Positions 1 through 6,658 of a stretch of DNA of 9,251 nt are shown here, in pieces (position 1 is the first letter of the stretch; each line of letters opens with the position of its first letter). A model generated the notes under the pieces. That model saw only the letters and a list, made by a program, of their open reading frames with translations, had not been told where the DNA came from and ran no database searches. Source of the stretch: JAUMBM01 sp964645715 (GTDB taxonomy: Bacteria; Bacteroidota; Bacteroidia; Chitinophagales; Saprospiraceae); contig CAZYAO010000077.1 of the NCBI GenBank assembly GCA_964645715.1, forward strand, positions 1 through 9,251, read 5' to 3'. The translations under genes and the position numbers were made by a program.

Positions 1-23
1 TATGCCGGCGACAGCCGGCTTAG
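1..23. repeat. GC-rich palindrome, copy 1 (cut by window edge)
   Basis: GCCGGC at 4-9 and 14-19 flank the loop GACA. The same 23-base string, tatgccggcgacagccggct plus tag, recurs at 78-100. Outer arms cannot be judged because the window starts here. Confidence 0.6.
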
Positions 24-32
24 CAAAGTACC

Positions 33-66
33 TATCTTATGATTTTTGAAAAAAAATCATAAGATA
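33..66. repeat. AT-rich palindrome, 15-bp perfect arms
   Basis: TATCTTATGATTTTT at 33-47 pairs with its exact complement at 52-66 around the loop GAAA. The centre GATTTTTG followed by A8 and TC nearly equals the centre of the AT palindrome at 1524-1550, which has A7, although the outer arms differ. It lies between two GC-rich palindromes, the same alternation seen at 1435-1634. Confidence 0.7.
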
Positions 67-69
67 ATC

Positions 70-105
70 AATACACTATGCCGGCGACAGCCGGCTTAGT
101 GTATT
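70..105 (-). terminator. Hairpin just downstream of the GH5 gene
   Basis: AATACACTA (70-78) and GCCGGC (80-85) pair with GCCGGC (90-95) and TAGTGTATT (97-105) around the loop GACA, with one T/T mismatch. It begins five bases beyond the GH5 stop codon, so it should form at the 3' end of that transcript and may terminate it or protect it from 3' exonucleases. No U-run directly abuts the stem. The nearest T-run on the minus strand lies in the AT palindrome 33-66, so canonical intrinsic termination is uncertain. Confidence 0.5.
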
Positions 106-110
106 ACCCC

Positions 111-1400
111 TCACATCCGTGCCATAGCTGCCGCATAACGACTAATAATCTCCAGCGTGGAGGCATCCTCGCTATACACACTGTACCAGCCCTGATGCTC
201 ATGAGGCGGATCCCCCGTGAGGGGATCCCCCGCCTGCCACAGGCCGCCCGCTTCGCGGGGCCTGCCAAAACCTGACCAGGCCCAAAAATTGCAGCCCGCC
301 AGGGCACTGCCGGCGGCTGCCTGGCGGTGCACATAAGCGAAAAGTTCCTCATAGTAGCGGTCGCGCCAATAGGTGGGCGCGCCGGGCGCGTAGCTGCCGC
401 CGTCGCGGGCAAGCCCAAATTCTTCGAGCACAAGGGGCTTGCGAAGGCGCGCTGCCTGCTGCAGGTGGCTATCCAGGTAACTCTGGGCCTTGGCCACGGC
501 TGTGGGGTAGGTTTTTTCTGCTTGCGCAGGGTCGTACCAGCCCCAGTTTTGTACCCAGATATGCAGGGTGGTGTAGTCTATCTCAGCAAAGCGATGGTCG
601 CGCCGAAAATGGTTGCCAGTGGGCGTAGAGGTGTTGCCTTCACTGCCCAAACTGACGAGGTGGTTAGCATCGATGGACTTGATAAGGCGGGCGCTTTTGC
701 GAATCCACGCGCGGTAGCGCCAGGGGCGCAGCATGCCGCGAGGCTCATTGGCCAGCTGCCAGGCCATGATCGTCGGATCCTGGGTGTAGGGCATACCCGT
801 ATAGCGGTTGCTGCGCGCGAGCAGCTGCCGCAGGTGTTGCTCATAGGCCTGCCGGGCAGGCCTGCAGCGGTAAAAGCGGGCACTGTACAGCATATAGCTG
901 AGCCAGCTGCCGCCTTCGGCCGGCGGCGGGTAGGGTATGGGCTTGTGGGGACGAAACCAGTGATAGTACTGCGCCATCCCTCCTGACCAGGGCCAAAAAT
1001 TGTTGAGGCACAGCACAGCCTTCATATCGCGTTTCGCCATCTCTGCCAACAGGTAGTCGAGGCCGTCCCACAACGCTTCCCGATACTCGCCCGGCCGGGG
1101 CTGCAGACTCGGCTGCACCGACCAGGGCGTACCCTCCGGCCCCTCGCTGCTGGCCATAATCCGAAGATTGGTCACCCCCAGCGCCTGCAGCTGGTCGAGC
1201 TCCGCCCGCAGCCGCTCCCGGTCACCCGATGGCCCGCCTGCAGCCAGCTGCATGCCATACCAGTAGTTGGTACCCAGGTAGTGGTAGGGCGCTCCCCCCA
1301 GCATGAAGTGGCTGCCTTCAACTGTCACAAATCCCTGCCCACTCGCCCGCTGCTGAACCATGATGGTCACTGCAATGATGAAAGGTAATAATGAACGCAT
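111..1400 (-). CDS. Secreted GH5 (subfamily 7-like) beta-mannanase
   Basis: Predicted mannan endo-1,4-beta-mannosidase of 429 residues, hydrolysing internal beta-1,4-mannosyl bonds with retention of configuration. Residues 1 to about 22 form a signal peptide (hydrophobic core LLPFIIAVTIMV, then RASGQ), so the mature enzyme is at least periplasmic. The (beta/alpha)8 barrel fills the rest. Visible GH5 landmarks are Arg80 in LRIMASSEG, the acid/base Glu219 in ANEPR, His280 in TTLHIW, the nucleophile Glu327 in VLEEFG, and Trp373 in the CNFWAWSG loop. The stretch around YTGMPYTQDPTIMAWQLANEP is typical of mannanase-type GH5 rather than cellulases. There is no lipobox and no T9SS sorting domain, so surface delivery is not predicted. 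It lies 239 bp downstream of the protease gene on the same strand, separated by the palindrome array. No TAnnTTTG box is visible close upstream, so it may depend on read-through. Substrate (mannan, glucomannan or manno-oligosaccharide) cannot be settled from sequence. Confidence 0.88.
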   Translation of the reverse strand: MRSLLPFIIAVTIMVQQRASGQGFVTVEGSHFMLGGAPYHYLGTNYWYGMQLAAGGPSGDRERLRAELDQLQALGVTNLRIMASSEGPEGTPWSVQPSLQPRPGEYREALWDGLDYLLAEMAKRDMKAVLCLNNFWPWSGGMAQYYHWFRPHKPIPYPPPAEGGSWLSYMLYSARFYRCRPARQAYEQHLRQLLARSNRYTGMPYTQDPTIMAWQLANEPRGMLRPWRYRAWIRKSARLIKSIDANHLVSLGSEGNTSTPTGNHFRRDHRFAEIDYTTLHIWVQNWGWYDPAQAEKTYPTAVAKAQSYLDSHLQQAARLRKPLVLEEFGLARDGGSYAPGAPTYWRDRYYEELFAYVHRQAAAGSALAGCNFWAWSGFGRPREAGGLWQAGDPLTGDPPHEHQGWYSVYSEDASTLEIISRYAAAMARM

Positions 1401-1434
1401 GTTATTGGTTGATACCCGCAGGGCGGCTAAATGC

Positions 1435-1634
1435 GCCCTATTTGATTTTTTTCAAAAATCAAATAGGGCTATAATCAGCCCTTGGGGCGGCGTAAGCCGC
1501 CCCAAGGGTATCTGAATGTGCTCTGTTTGATTTTTGAAAAAAATCAAACAAGGCTATAATTAGCCCTTAGGGCGGCGTAAGCCGCCCCAAGGGCATCTGA
1601 ATGTGCTCTGTTTGATTTTTTTAAAAATCAAACA
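1435..1634. repeat. 85-bp-period tandem array of alternating AT and GC palindromes
   Basis: Five palindromes alternate. AT1: arms 1435-1450 and 1454-1469, loop TTC. GC1: arms 1479-1491 and 1496-1508, loop GTAA. AT2: arms 1524-1535 and 1539-1550, loop GAA. GC2: arms 1564-1576 and 1581-1593, loop GTAA, one mismatch. AT3: arms 1609-1620 and 1623-1634, loop TT. Equivalent points lie exactly 85 bp apart (1441/1526/1611 and 1479/1564). Linkers are conserved too, for example TCTGAATGTGCTCTG at 1511-1525 and 1596-1610. It fills almost the whole gap between the protease and GH5 genes and starts five bases past the protease stop codon. It could act as a transcription or mRNA-stability element, or be a mobile palindromic repeat; the sequence does not decide. 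Confidence 0.85.
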
Positions 1635-1639
1635 AGGCA

Positions 1640-4600
1640 CTATTTTTTTACCACCCGCTCCGTAAGTGCCCCCCCAAGGGTCGTCAAGCGCAACAGGTAA
1701 GTACCCGCCGGCAGCTCACGCAGGTCAATCGTATGCTGTAGTGCCCAGGCAGCCTGCTGACTGCGGCCAAGCAACCGCCCATACAGGTCGTAAATCTCAA
1801 CGACCACAGGCTGCCCAATACCATTGCTCAGCGAAAGCTGGACAAGGCCGGCAGTGGGATTGGGATAGAGCTGTAAGCTGATTCCCATGAGCTCGCGCGT
1901 GCTCACTGGCGAGTAACTGACTGTACGCGCAGCCGTTACAGCATCGCCACAACTGTTGGAGGCCGTCACCCGCCAATAGTACAGTCCACCCTCCGGCGCC
2001 ATAAACACATAGCTGAGCGCTGTCTGCACTTGGCTGATGAGCACAGTGGCAAAGCTCGGATCGGTAGAAACCTCAACGCGATAGCTGGTGGCATTGCTTA
2101 CCGCCGCCCAGCGCAGCGTGATGTTGTTGCTGGTGAAAATGCTGCCGGCAGCAGGCTCTTCGAGGGTCGAGAGGCCGGGCGCTGTGAGCATACTGATGCT
2201 GGTATTGAGCTGGTTCTGGTTGCCAAGCTCGTCGCTCACCACAAAAGTGAGCAGGTAGCTGCCGGCATTGAACGCAAATAAGTCGCTGAGGGTGAAGGTC
2301 AGTATGCGCGTGCTGGCATTGTAGGATTGCTCCAGACTGAAGCTTGCCGTTGGCTGCGTACTCACGGCTACCGTCGGCGACTGGCCAAAGTCGGGACCCA
2401 GTGTGAGCTGGTAGGTGGCCTCTTCCGTCACGCAAAGCTGCTGAATAGCATTGTTGAGGAACAAGCCCAGGTTGCGCGCTGTGGTGAATGTCCTGACTTC
2501 GGGCGTCGCCTGACTCGGACAGGCGCCTTCGGCAATGACCGTCCAGTAATACCGCGTATTGCTGTTGAGGCTTCCCTGGTTGCGCGAGGTGGTCGTAGCC
2601 GGCAGCAGCGCGTCGATCTGCGCATCGCTGAGGTCGGGCTGGGTCGACAGGATGAAGCGGTAGTTTTGGGCGCCACTCACGGGCGACCACTGGAAAAGAA
2701 CGGGTCCCAGCGGTGGCTGTGCATCCTGTGCAGGCAGCACCAGCGCAGGTGCCTGTGGCCCTCCGTCAATGATCAGGTCAATGCTGCTGCTGGCCGTATC
2801 GCTGCCTTGCTGCCCGCTGACAAGCAGACTGTACTCGCCGGCTGTGAGCCCTGTAATAGTCACGGTAACCGTATCGCCGGGCAGCGCCGGATTGGTCTCG
2901 ACGCTGAACTCAGCACCCGCAGGCAGGCCAGCAACACTTATGGTCGCCGGGGCTTCAAAGCCCGGACCTACGATCATGTCAAATGACACGGGACTTCCCT
3001 GACAGCTGCTGAGCGTCTCAGGCGTGGTCACATACACATCACTGGGAATTTCTGTACAGAATTCAAGCCGCCAGCCCAATAGCGATCCACCGTCAAAGGA
3101 AGCATTGTCCCTGACAGAAAGTCGCCATTCGCCCGCCGCCGGCTGGCCCGCAAAAGCAGCCAGTGCCTGTATGGGCTGGTAGCTGCCTTCAATAGAGGGA
3201 CTGGTAGCACCGCAGGCGTTTTCAAAAGCGGCCGCATTGTTGGGGGCGGCATCGTCAAAGGTGACCAGCAAATCCTCGCCGTCGCAGCCAAAACCAGCCC
3301 CGGTCGTGCCAGGGCGGTTAAACAACTCTATCGTCGTGCCGGCAGGAGAAGTAAGCGTAGCACTGAGGTCGCCTATGTAAGTGTGCTGTATGGAAAGGTC
3401 TACTAGCCTGATGGACAATATATTGCCCGGTAAGCCTACAGACAGGACGGAGTTGACCGTCGGTGTGCCTGATGAAGAAATGCTGAGGGGCACATTGGGC
3501 GAGGCGAGGTTGAGACACAGCTGCTCGCCGGTGGTAAACGAATATACGGCCGACCATTCGCCGTCGCCGCATTGGTTGCTGGCCCGTACCCGCCAGTAGT
3601 AGGTAGTCAGGATTTCCAGCGGGGGTGTCATGGCGCTCGTTTGCGCTATGCCTGTGCCGGATGCAAGCAACTGGCTGAAGGTGAGGGTGTCGCTGAATTG
3701 CCAGTCGTAGGCGGCGGCACCGTCAATATTCTGCCAGACGAGCTGGTTGGACAGAGGCTGGTCGGCAGCAGCGTCAAGGGGGGCAATCAGGTTGACTGCT
3801 GCCGGCAGCCCGTTGGTGATGGTCAGTACCAGCGTGGTGACGGCTGTGTTGGTGCCGTCAGTGGCCTGCAGGTTGAGCAGGTAGGTACCGGTGGGCACGT
3901 TCTCCGTGCCGCCAATGGTGAGGCTAAGCAGGGCACCCGGGGCTGCCGTGGTGTCACTGAGCGACAGCACAAGTCCTTCGGGCAGGGACGGAAAACTAAG
4001 ACTGACGGTGTCTTCGAAGGTCTCACCTACGGTGAGCTGGAAGTTGGCCGAGTCGGGTGCACAGAGTGACGCTGCCGGTGGGTCGGCCAGCACATAGTAG
4101 CTGCACTGCAGCTGGTAGCGGCCGTCGAGCTCCAGCTGGCCGCTGTTGTCCGGATCCAGCCAGTCTTTCAGGCGGCTCTGTGGGCTGCCACCGCCTTCCC
4201 AGGAGGTGTACATCCAGCCATAGCTATCATAGGAATTGTTGTTGCAGGAAGCGGCACCTCCGTGGAGCTGGCCGATGACCTGCTTGCGGCTATTGAACAG
4301 CGGGGAGCCCGAGGAGCCCCCTTCAGTGGTGCCAATATCCCAGTCAGCCACAATCAGGTGGGTGCCGGTGGGCACGGGCGTGCTGCCCGATCCCCAGTTG
4401 CCCACATACGTGCCGTCAAACTCGAAGCTGATGCGCTTTTCGTCAGTGCTCGGATGGTGTACACATATAATGGTGTCTTGTGCAGGGGTATTGACGGCCG
4501 ACCAGCCGGCAAAAAATGCGTCGGCCGTGGGCGACACCGGATCGTCGAGCTCCACCAGCGTCATATCAGAAGGCGCATGCGCGGCCCTGAACAAGGAACC

Positions 4601-5470
4601 CGTATTGAAATCAGTCAGCAAGCCGTCGCCGGGCCCGCCGCTGGCGGGGCTGCCAGGCTGCCGACATACACTATTGATATAATTCCAGTATACAACCAGC
4701 GAAGGCGAGTTGCCGGCATTGATGCCGCAGTGGTTGGCAGTCATGAAAAAAGGCCGGCAGTCCTGCCGGGTGTTGTTGACCAAAAAGCCCGTACAGAAGG
4801 TGTTGCCATTGATACCAATGACAGCTACCGACTGTATAATGTCGCGGTACTGGTCAACGATACCCCAGCCGTCTGCTGCACCGCAGATGACGTCGAGGTT
4901 GCAGGAGCCGGACATGAGCAGCGAGAAGCCTACAAAATCGTGGTTGATGGTCTTGATTTCGAGATCCAGCGCAGACCGGGTACCAGCGGCCAGCTGTACT
5001 TCTACGATGAGGTCGTCGCCGGGGAGGATGGGCGTCCACAGCTCGGCATGTTCCTCATTGTCGGCAGGGGTAAAGGGACCAATGACTTCCTTGCCTTTGG
5101 ACTGATACAGGATCAGGCTGCCGCCAGCCGGCATGGTGTAAGCAGAAAAACCGAGGTTGAGCGAGTGGGCACCGGGTGACTGCAGGCGCAGTCGCCATAC
5201 TTCGCGACCATCGGCAAGCTGCTCCCAGCTGCCATGGGTTTCGGGCCTGAGGGCCACTTCTATGGTCTCTGCAAAACGGGGAGCAATGCCGGGCCCCCGG
5301 CGTGTTGCTTCAGCTGCCTGCAGCTGCTTGTTGTCCAGCGGGGGCAGGGGATAGCTGGCAATGGCCTCCAACGGCCGCTGTGTGGGGGCTAGCCTGGCAT
5401 CAACAGGCTGTGCACCCAGTCGCACCGCCGCAGCCAGGGCGATAAGCATGAAGAGTCTGACAATGGTCAT
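1640..5470 (-). CDS. Secreted lysyl-endopeptidase-like serine protease, T9SS cargo
   Basis: A 1276-residue multidomain exoprotease. Residues 1-20 are a signal peptide; about 21-185 look like a propeptide. The chymotrypsin-fold catalytic domain (about 186-452) resembles Achromobacter protease I: it opens with SGSCNLDVIC and has the triad His247 (TANHC), Asp302 (SDMTLVELD) and Ser387 (GGSSGSP). By family alignment, disulfides would be Cys190-409, Cys196-269 and Cys226-248. Asp415 (YDSYG) aligns with the residue recalled as the Lys-specificity Asp225, and His403 with His210. Then follow Ig-like (464-552), FN3-like (558-648), proprotein-convertase P domain (650-806), Ig-like (812-902), FN3-like (905-998), Ig-like (1008-1097), FN3-like (1100-1188) and a type A T9SS sorting domain (about 1198-1276, starting LYPNPTAG and ending ERVVKK). 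It should be exported by Sec, carried across the outer membrane by T9SS and released or surface-anchored. The ATG is favoured by the signal peptide and by a -7 box at 5502-5509. Exact cleavage specificity is inferred. Confidence 0.9.
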   Translation of the reverse strand: MTIVRLFMLIALAAAVRLGAQPVDARLAPTQRPLEAIASYPLPPLDNKQLQAAEATRRGPGIAPRFAETIEVALRPETHGSWEQLADGREVWRLRLQSPGAHSLNLGFSAYTMPAGGSLILYQSKGKEVIGPFTPADNEEHAELWTPILPGDDLIVEVQLAAGTRSALDLEIKTINHDFVGFSLLMSGSCNLDVICGAADGWGIVDQYRDIIQSVAVIGINGNTFCTGFLVNNTRQDCRPFFMTANHCGINAGNSPSLVVYWNYINSVCRQPGSPASGGPGDGLLTDFNTGSLFRAAHAPSDMTLVELDDPVSPTADAFFAGWSAVNTPAQDTIICVHHPSTDEKRISFEFDGTYVGNWGSGSTPVPTGTHLIVADWDIGTTEGGSSGSPLFNSRKQVIGQLHGGAASCNNNSYDSYGWMYTSWEGGGSPQSRLKDWLDPDNSGQLELDGRYQLQCSYYVLADPPAASLCAPDSANFQLTVGETFEDTVSLSFPSLPEGLVLSLSDTTAAPGALLSLTIGGTENVPTGTYLLNLQATDGTNTAVTTLVLTITNGLPAAVNLIAPLDAAADQPLSNQLVWQNIDGAAAYDWQFSDTLTFSQLLASGTGIAQTSAMTPPLEILTTYYWRVRASNQCGDGEWSAVYSFTTGEQLCLNLASPNVPLSISSSGTPTVNSVLSVGLPGNILSIRLVDLSIQHTYIGDLSATLTSPAGTTIELFNRPGTTGAGFGCDGEDLLVTFDDAAPNNAAAFENACGATSPSIEGSYQPIQALAAFAGQPAAGEWRLSVRDNASFDGGSLLGWRLEFCTEIPSDVYVTTPETLSSCQGSPVSFDMIVGPGFEAPATISVAGLPAGAEFSVETNPALPGDTVTVTITGLTAGEYSLLVSGQQGSDTASSSIDLIIDGGPQAPALVLPAQDAQPPLGPVLFQWSPVSGAQNYRFILSTQPDLSDAQIDALLPATTTSRNQGSLNSNTRYYWTVIAEGACPSQATPEVRTFTTARNLGLFLNNAIQQLCVTEEATYQLTLGPDFGQSPTVAVSTQPTASFSLEQSYNASTRILTFTLSDLFAFNAGSYLLTFVVSDELGNQNQLNTSISMLTAPGLSTLEEPAAGSIFTSNNITLRWAAVSNATSYRVEVSTDPSFATVLISQVQTALSYVFMAPEGGLYYWRVTASNSCGDAVTAARTVSYSPVSTRELMGISLQLYPNPTAGLVQLSLSNGIGQPVVVEIYDLYGRLLGRSQQAAWALQHTIDLRELPAGTYLLRLTTLGGALTERVVKK

Positions 5471-5501
5471 AATGTATTGGTTGTTGTAGTATACCTGGAC
5501 T

Positions 5502-5509
5502 CAAAGATA
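5502..5509 (-). promoter_or_regulatory. Bacteroidota -7 promoter box of the protease gene
   Basis: On the minus strand this reads TATCTTTG, a perfect match to TAnnTTTG, 31 bases upstream of the ATG. It would give a leader of roughly 25 bases. No clear TTG -33 element lies at the expected distance, so the promoter may be weak or activator-dependent. Confidence 0.55.
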
Positions 5510-5763
5510 GAGGCTTTTTGGGCTTGTTGGCATATCAGTTAAACGCTTGCTTGGCTGGCGACATTATTTTTCGGTTCAACAAAGACAAGCTTCGTATGCG
5601 CGCAGGTCGCAAGTAGGTTAGTCGCTTTTTAGGCGTGCTTGTCGATTTTTTTTGGTGGCTCATCGGAGAGGCATGTATCTTGGGAGCGCGTTGAATCTTG
5701 TGTGTAATACGAGCCTGTGGCGTAAGCATTTTGCCGCCTTTTGTGGCAAAATAAACATCATTC

Positions 5764-5801
5764 GAGGCGCTCTTGGCGGCGTCAGCCGCCAAGAGCGCCT
5801 C
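5764..5801. repeat. 17-bp perfect GC-rich hairpin upstream of the ABC operon
   Basis: Arms 5764-5780 and 5785-5801 are perfectly complementary around the loop GTCA. The inner part, CTTGGCGGC-GTCA-GCCGCCAAG, matches the array palindromes (CTTGGGGCGGC-GTAA-GCCGCCCCAAG) except for two base pairs missing from both arms. It lies upstream of both flanking genes, 43 bases before the ABC ATPase start, so it cannot be an ordinary 3'-end terminator for either. It could be a leader structure of the ABC mRNA, a barrier to transcription coming from the protease side, or a repeat insertion. Confidence 0.75.
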
Positions 5802-5816
5802 AAAGCGCGCTAAGGC

Positions 5817-5833
5817 TATTTTTTAAAAAAATA
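5817..5833. repeat. AT-rich near-palindrome next to the hairpin
   Basis: TATTTTTTAAAAAAATA is a near-perfect palindrome (six T, seven A) that follows the GC hairpin by 15 bases. It is preceded by AAGGCTAT (5812-5819, overlapping its first bases), an 8-mer also found beside the AT palindrome at 1550-1557. It ends 11 bases before the ABC ATG and may simply be an A/T-rich leader that favours initiation in a genome without Shine-Dalgarno sites. Confidence 0.4.
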
Positions 5834-5844
5834 TTCCTGCATAT

Positions 5845-6585
5845 ATGCATCAACCCATCATCAGTGCTGAGCGACTCAGCAAGTCCTTCGAAGACAAACA
5901 AGTGGTGAAGGATATCAGTTTTGAACTTTACCCGGGCGAACTGGTAGGTTTGCTGGGACCCAACGGGGCCGGCAAAACGACTACCCTGCGCATGCTGGCT
6001 GGCCTACTGTCGCCCGACCAAGGGGATGTGCAGATCGCCGGCAAGGCCATGCGGCACAACAAATCGGCCGCCAGGGCGCAACTGGGCTTTCTGACAGGGG
6101 ATATGGCGCTCTACCGGCGCCTCAAACCACTGGAGTTGCTCACGTATTTTGGCAGGTTGTACGGGCTGGATGCCTCGGTCTTGTCGGGACGGGTGCAGCA
6201 GCTGGCGACAGATTTTGACATCGGCGATTTCGCCGACCGCTACTGCGAGAAGTTGTCGACGGGTCAGCAACAGCGTGTGTCTATCGCTCGCACGGTCATC
6301 CACGATCCGGCTGTAATCGTACTGGATGAGCCTACTACGGGGCTCGATATTATGGCGAGTGAACTCATACTGCGGTTTATGCAGCGACAGGTGCAGGAGC
6401 AGGGCAAGGCGGTCTTGTTTTCAACGCATCACCTCGATGAGGTCAGCCGATTGTGTCAGCGTATCCTCGTCATCCACGAGGGACAACTGGTGTTTAATGG
6501 GCCGCCTGCGCAGCTGATAGCTCAACAGCAGGCGGCTAGCCTGCACGACGCTTTTTTCCGGCTGGTAAATACTGCTCATCGCTAG
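5845..6585 (+). CDS. natA: ABC transporter ATP-binding protein, NatA-like
   Basis: A 246-residue cytoplasmic ATPase subunit that powers the membrane protein encoded next. It carries a full set of nucleotide-binding motifs: Walker A GPNGAGKTT (38-46), signature LSTGQQQR (137-144), Walker B VIVLDEP (157-163), D-loop GLD (166-168) and switch His195 in STHH. The segment where the Q-loop glutamine normally sits reads GFLTGDMALY (81-90), so glutamine appears to be replaced by Thr84; similar wording occurs in NatA-type ATPases as far as I recall. Length is ordinary for a single-domain exporter ATPase. The ATG lies just after an A/T-rich leader and no Shine-Dalgarno is visible. The downstream gene, 73 bases on, encodes a NatB-type permease, so the pair forms a complete half-transporter set. 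The substrate is open: NatAB of Bacillus exports sodium, but relatives handle other compounds. Confidence 0.88.
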   Translation: MHQPIISAERLSKSFEDKQVVKDISFELYPGELVGLLGPNGAGKTTTLRMLAGLLSPDQGDVQIAGKAMRHNKSAARAQLGFLTGDMALYRRLKPLELLTYFGRLYGLDASVLSGRVQQLATDFDIGDFADRYCEKLSTGQQQRVSIARTVIHDPAVIVLDEPTTGLDIMASELILRFMQRQVQEQGKAVLFSTHHLDEVSRLCQRILVIHEGQLVFNGPPAQLIAQQQAASLHDAFFRLVNTAHR

Positions 6586-6588
6586 GGA

Positions 6589-6643
6589 GGCCGCAAAGCG
6601 GCCGGGCAACTGTGCCTGTACGGGGTGTAGGTTTTTTTAAAAA
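6589..6643. repeat. Small GC hairpin and T/A run between the ABC genes
   Basis: GGCCGC (6589-6594) and GCGGCC (6598-6603) form a 6-bp hairpin with loop AAA immediately after the ATPase stop codon. Twenty-eight bases later comes T7A5 (6632-6643), the same run as the centre of the AT palindrome at 1614-1629. The T-run is too far from the stem for a canonical terminator. It may tune expression of the permease relative to the ATPase. Confidence 0.4.
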
Positions 6644-6658
6644 TGATAATTCTGCCAG

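Larger units (their letters stand above)
5471..5844. other. Divergent 374-bp gap between protease and ABC genes
   Basis: This gap holds the protease -7 box near one end and the hairpin plus AT palindrome near the other. Between them (about 5510-5763) I see no convincing gene. There is an 8-bp inverted repeat, ATTTTGCC (5728-5735) with GGCAAAAT (5745-5752). A weak plus-strand promoter candidate is TTTG at 5651-5654 with TATCTTG at 5676-5682, one base short of the consensus. An 85-codon minus-strand frame from 5792 starts at TTG inside the hairpin and is basic and unrecognisable, so it is not called. The middle of the gap could be decayed sequence. Confidence 0.5.

Noticed and set aside
327..986. 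219-codon plus-strand open frame opposite the mannanase (and a similar one at 2327-2986)
   Set aside because: These are antisense shadows of well-supported genes; the translations are unlike any protein I know.
1435..1634. CRISPR array
   Set aside because: The repeats are whole 85-bp units with conserved linkers and no unique spacers, and there are no cas genes.
4262..5179. 305-codon plus-strand open frame opposite the protease
   Set aside because: It is antisense to the conserved catalytic domain, shows no recognisable domain, and is expected from G+C-rich codon usage on the opposite strand.
5535..5792. 85-codon minus-strand frame in the divergent gap
   Set aside because: It starts with TTG inside a perfect hairpin, is basic and low in structure, has no promoter, and matches nothing I recognise.
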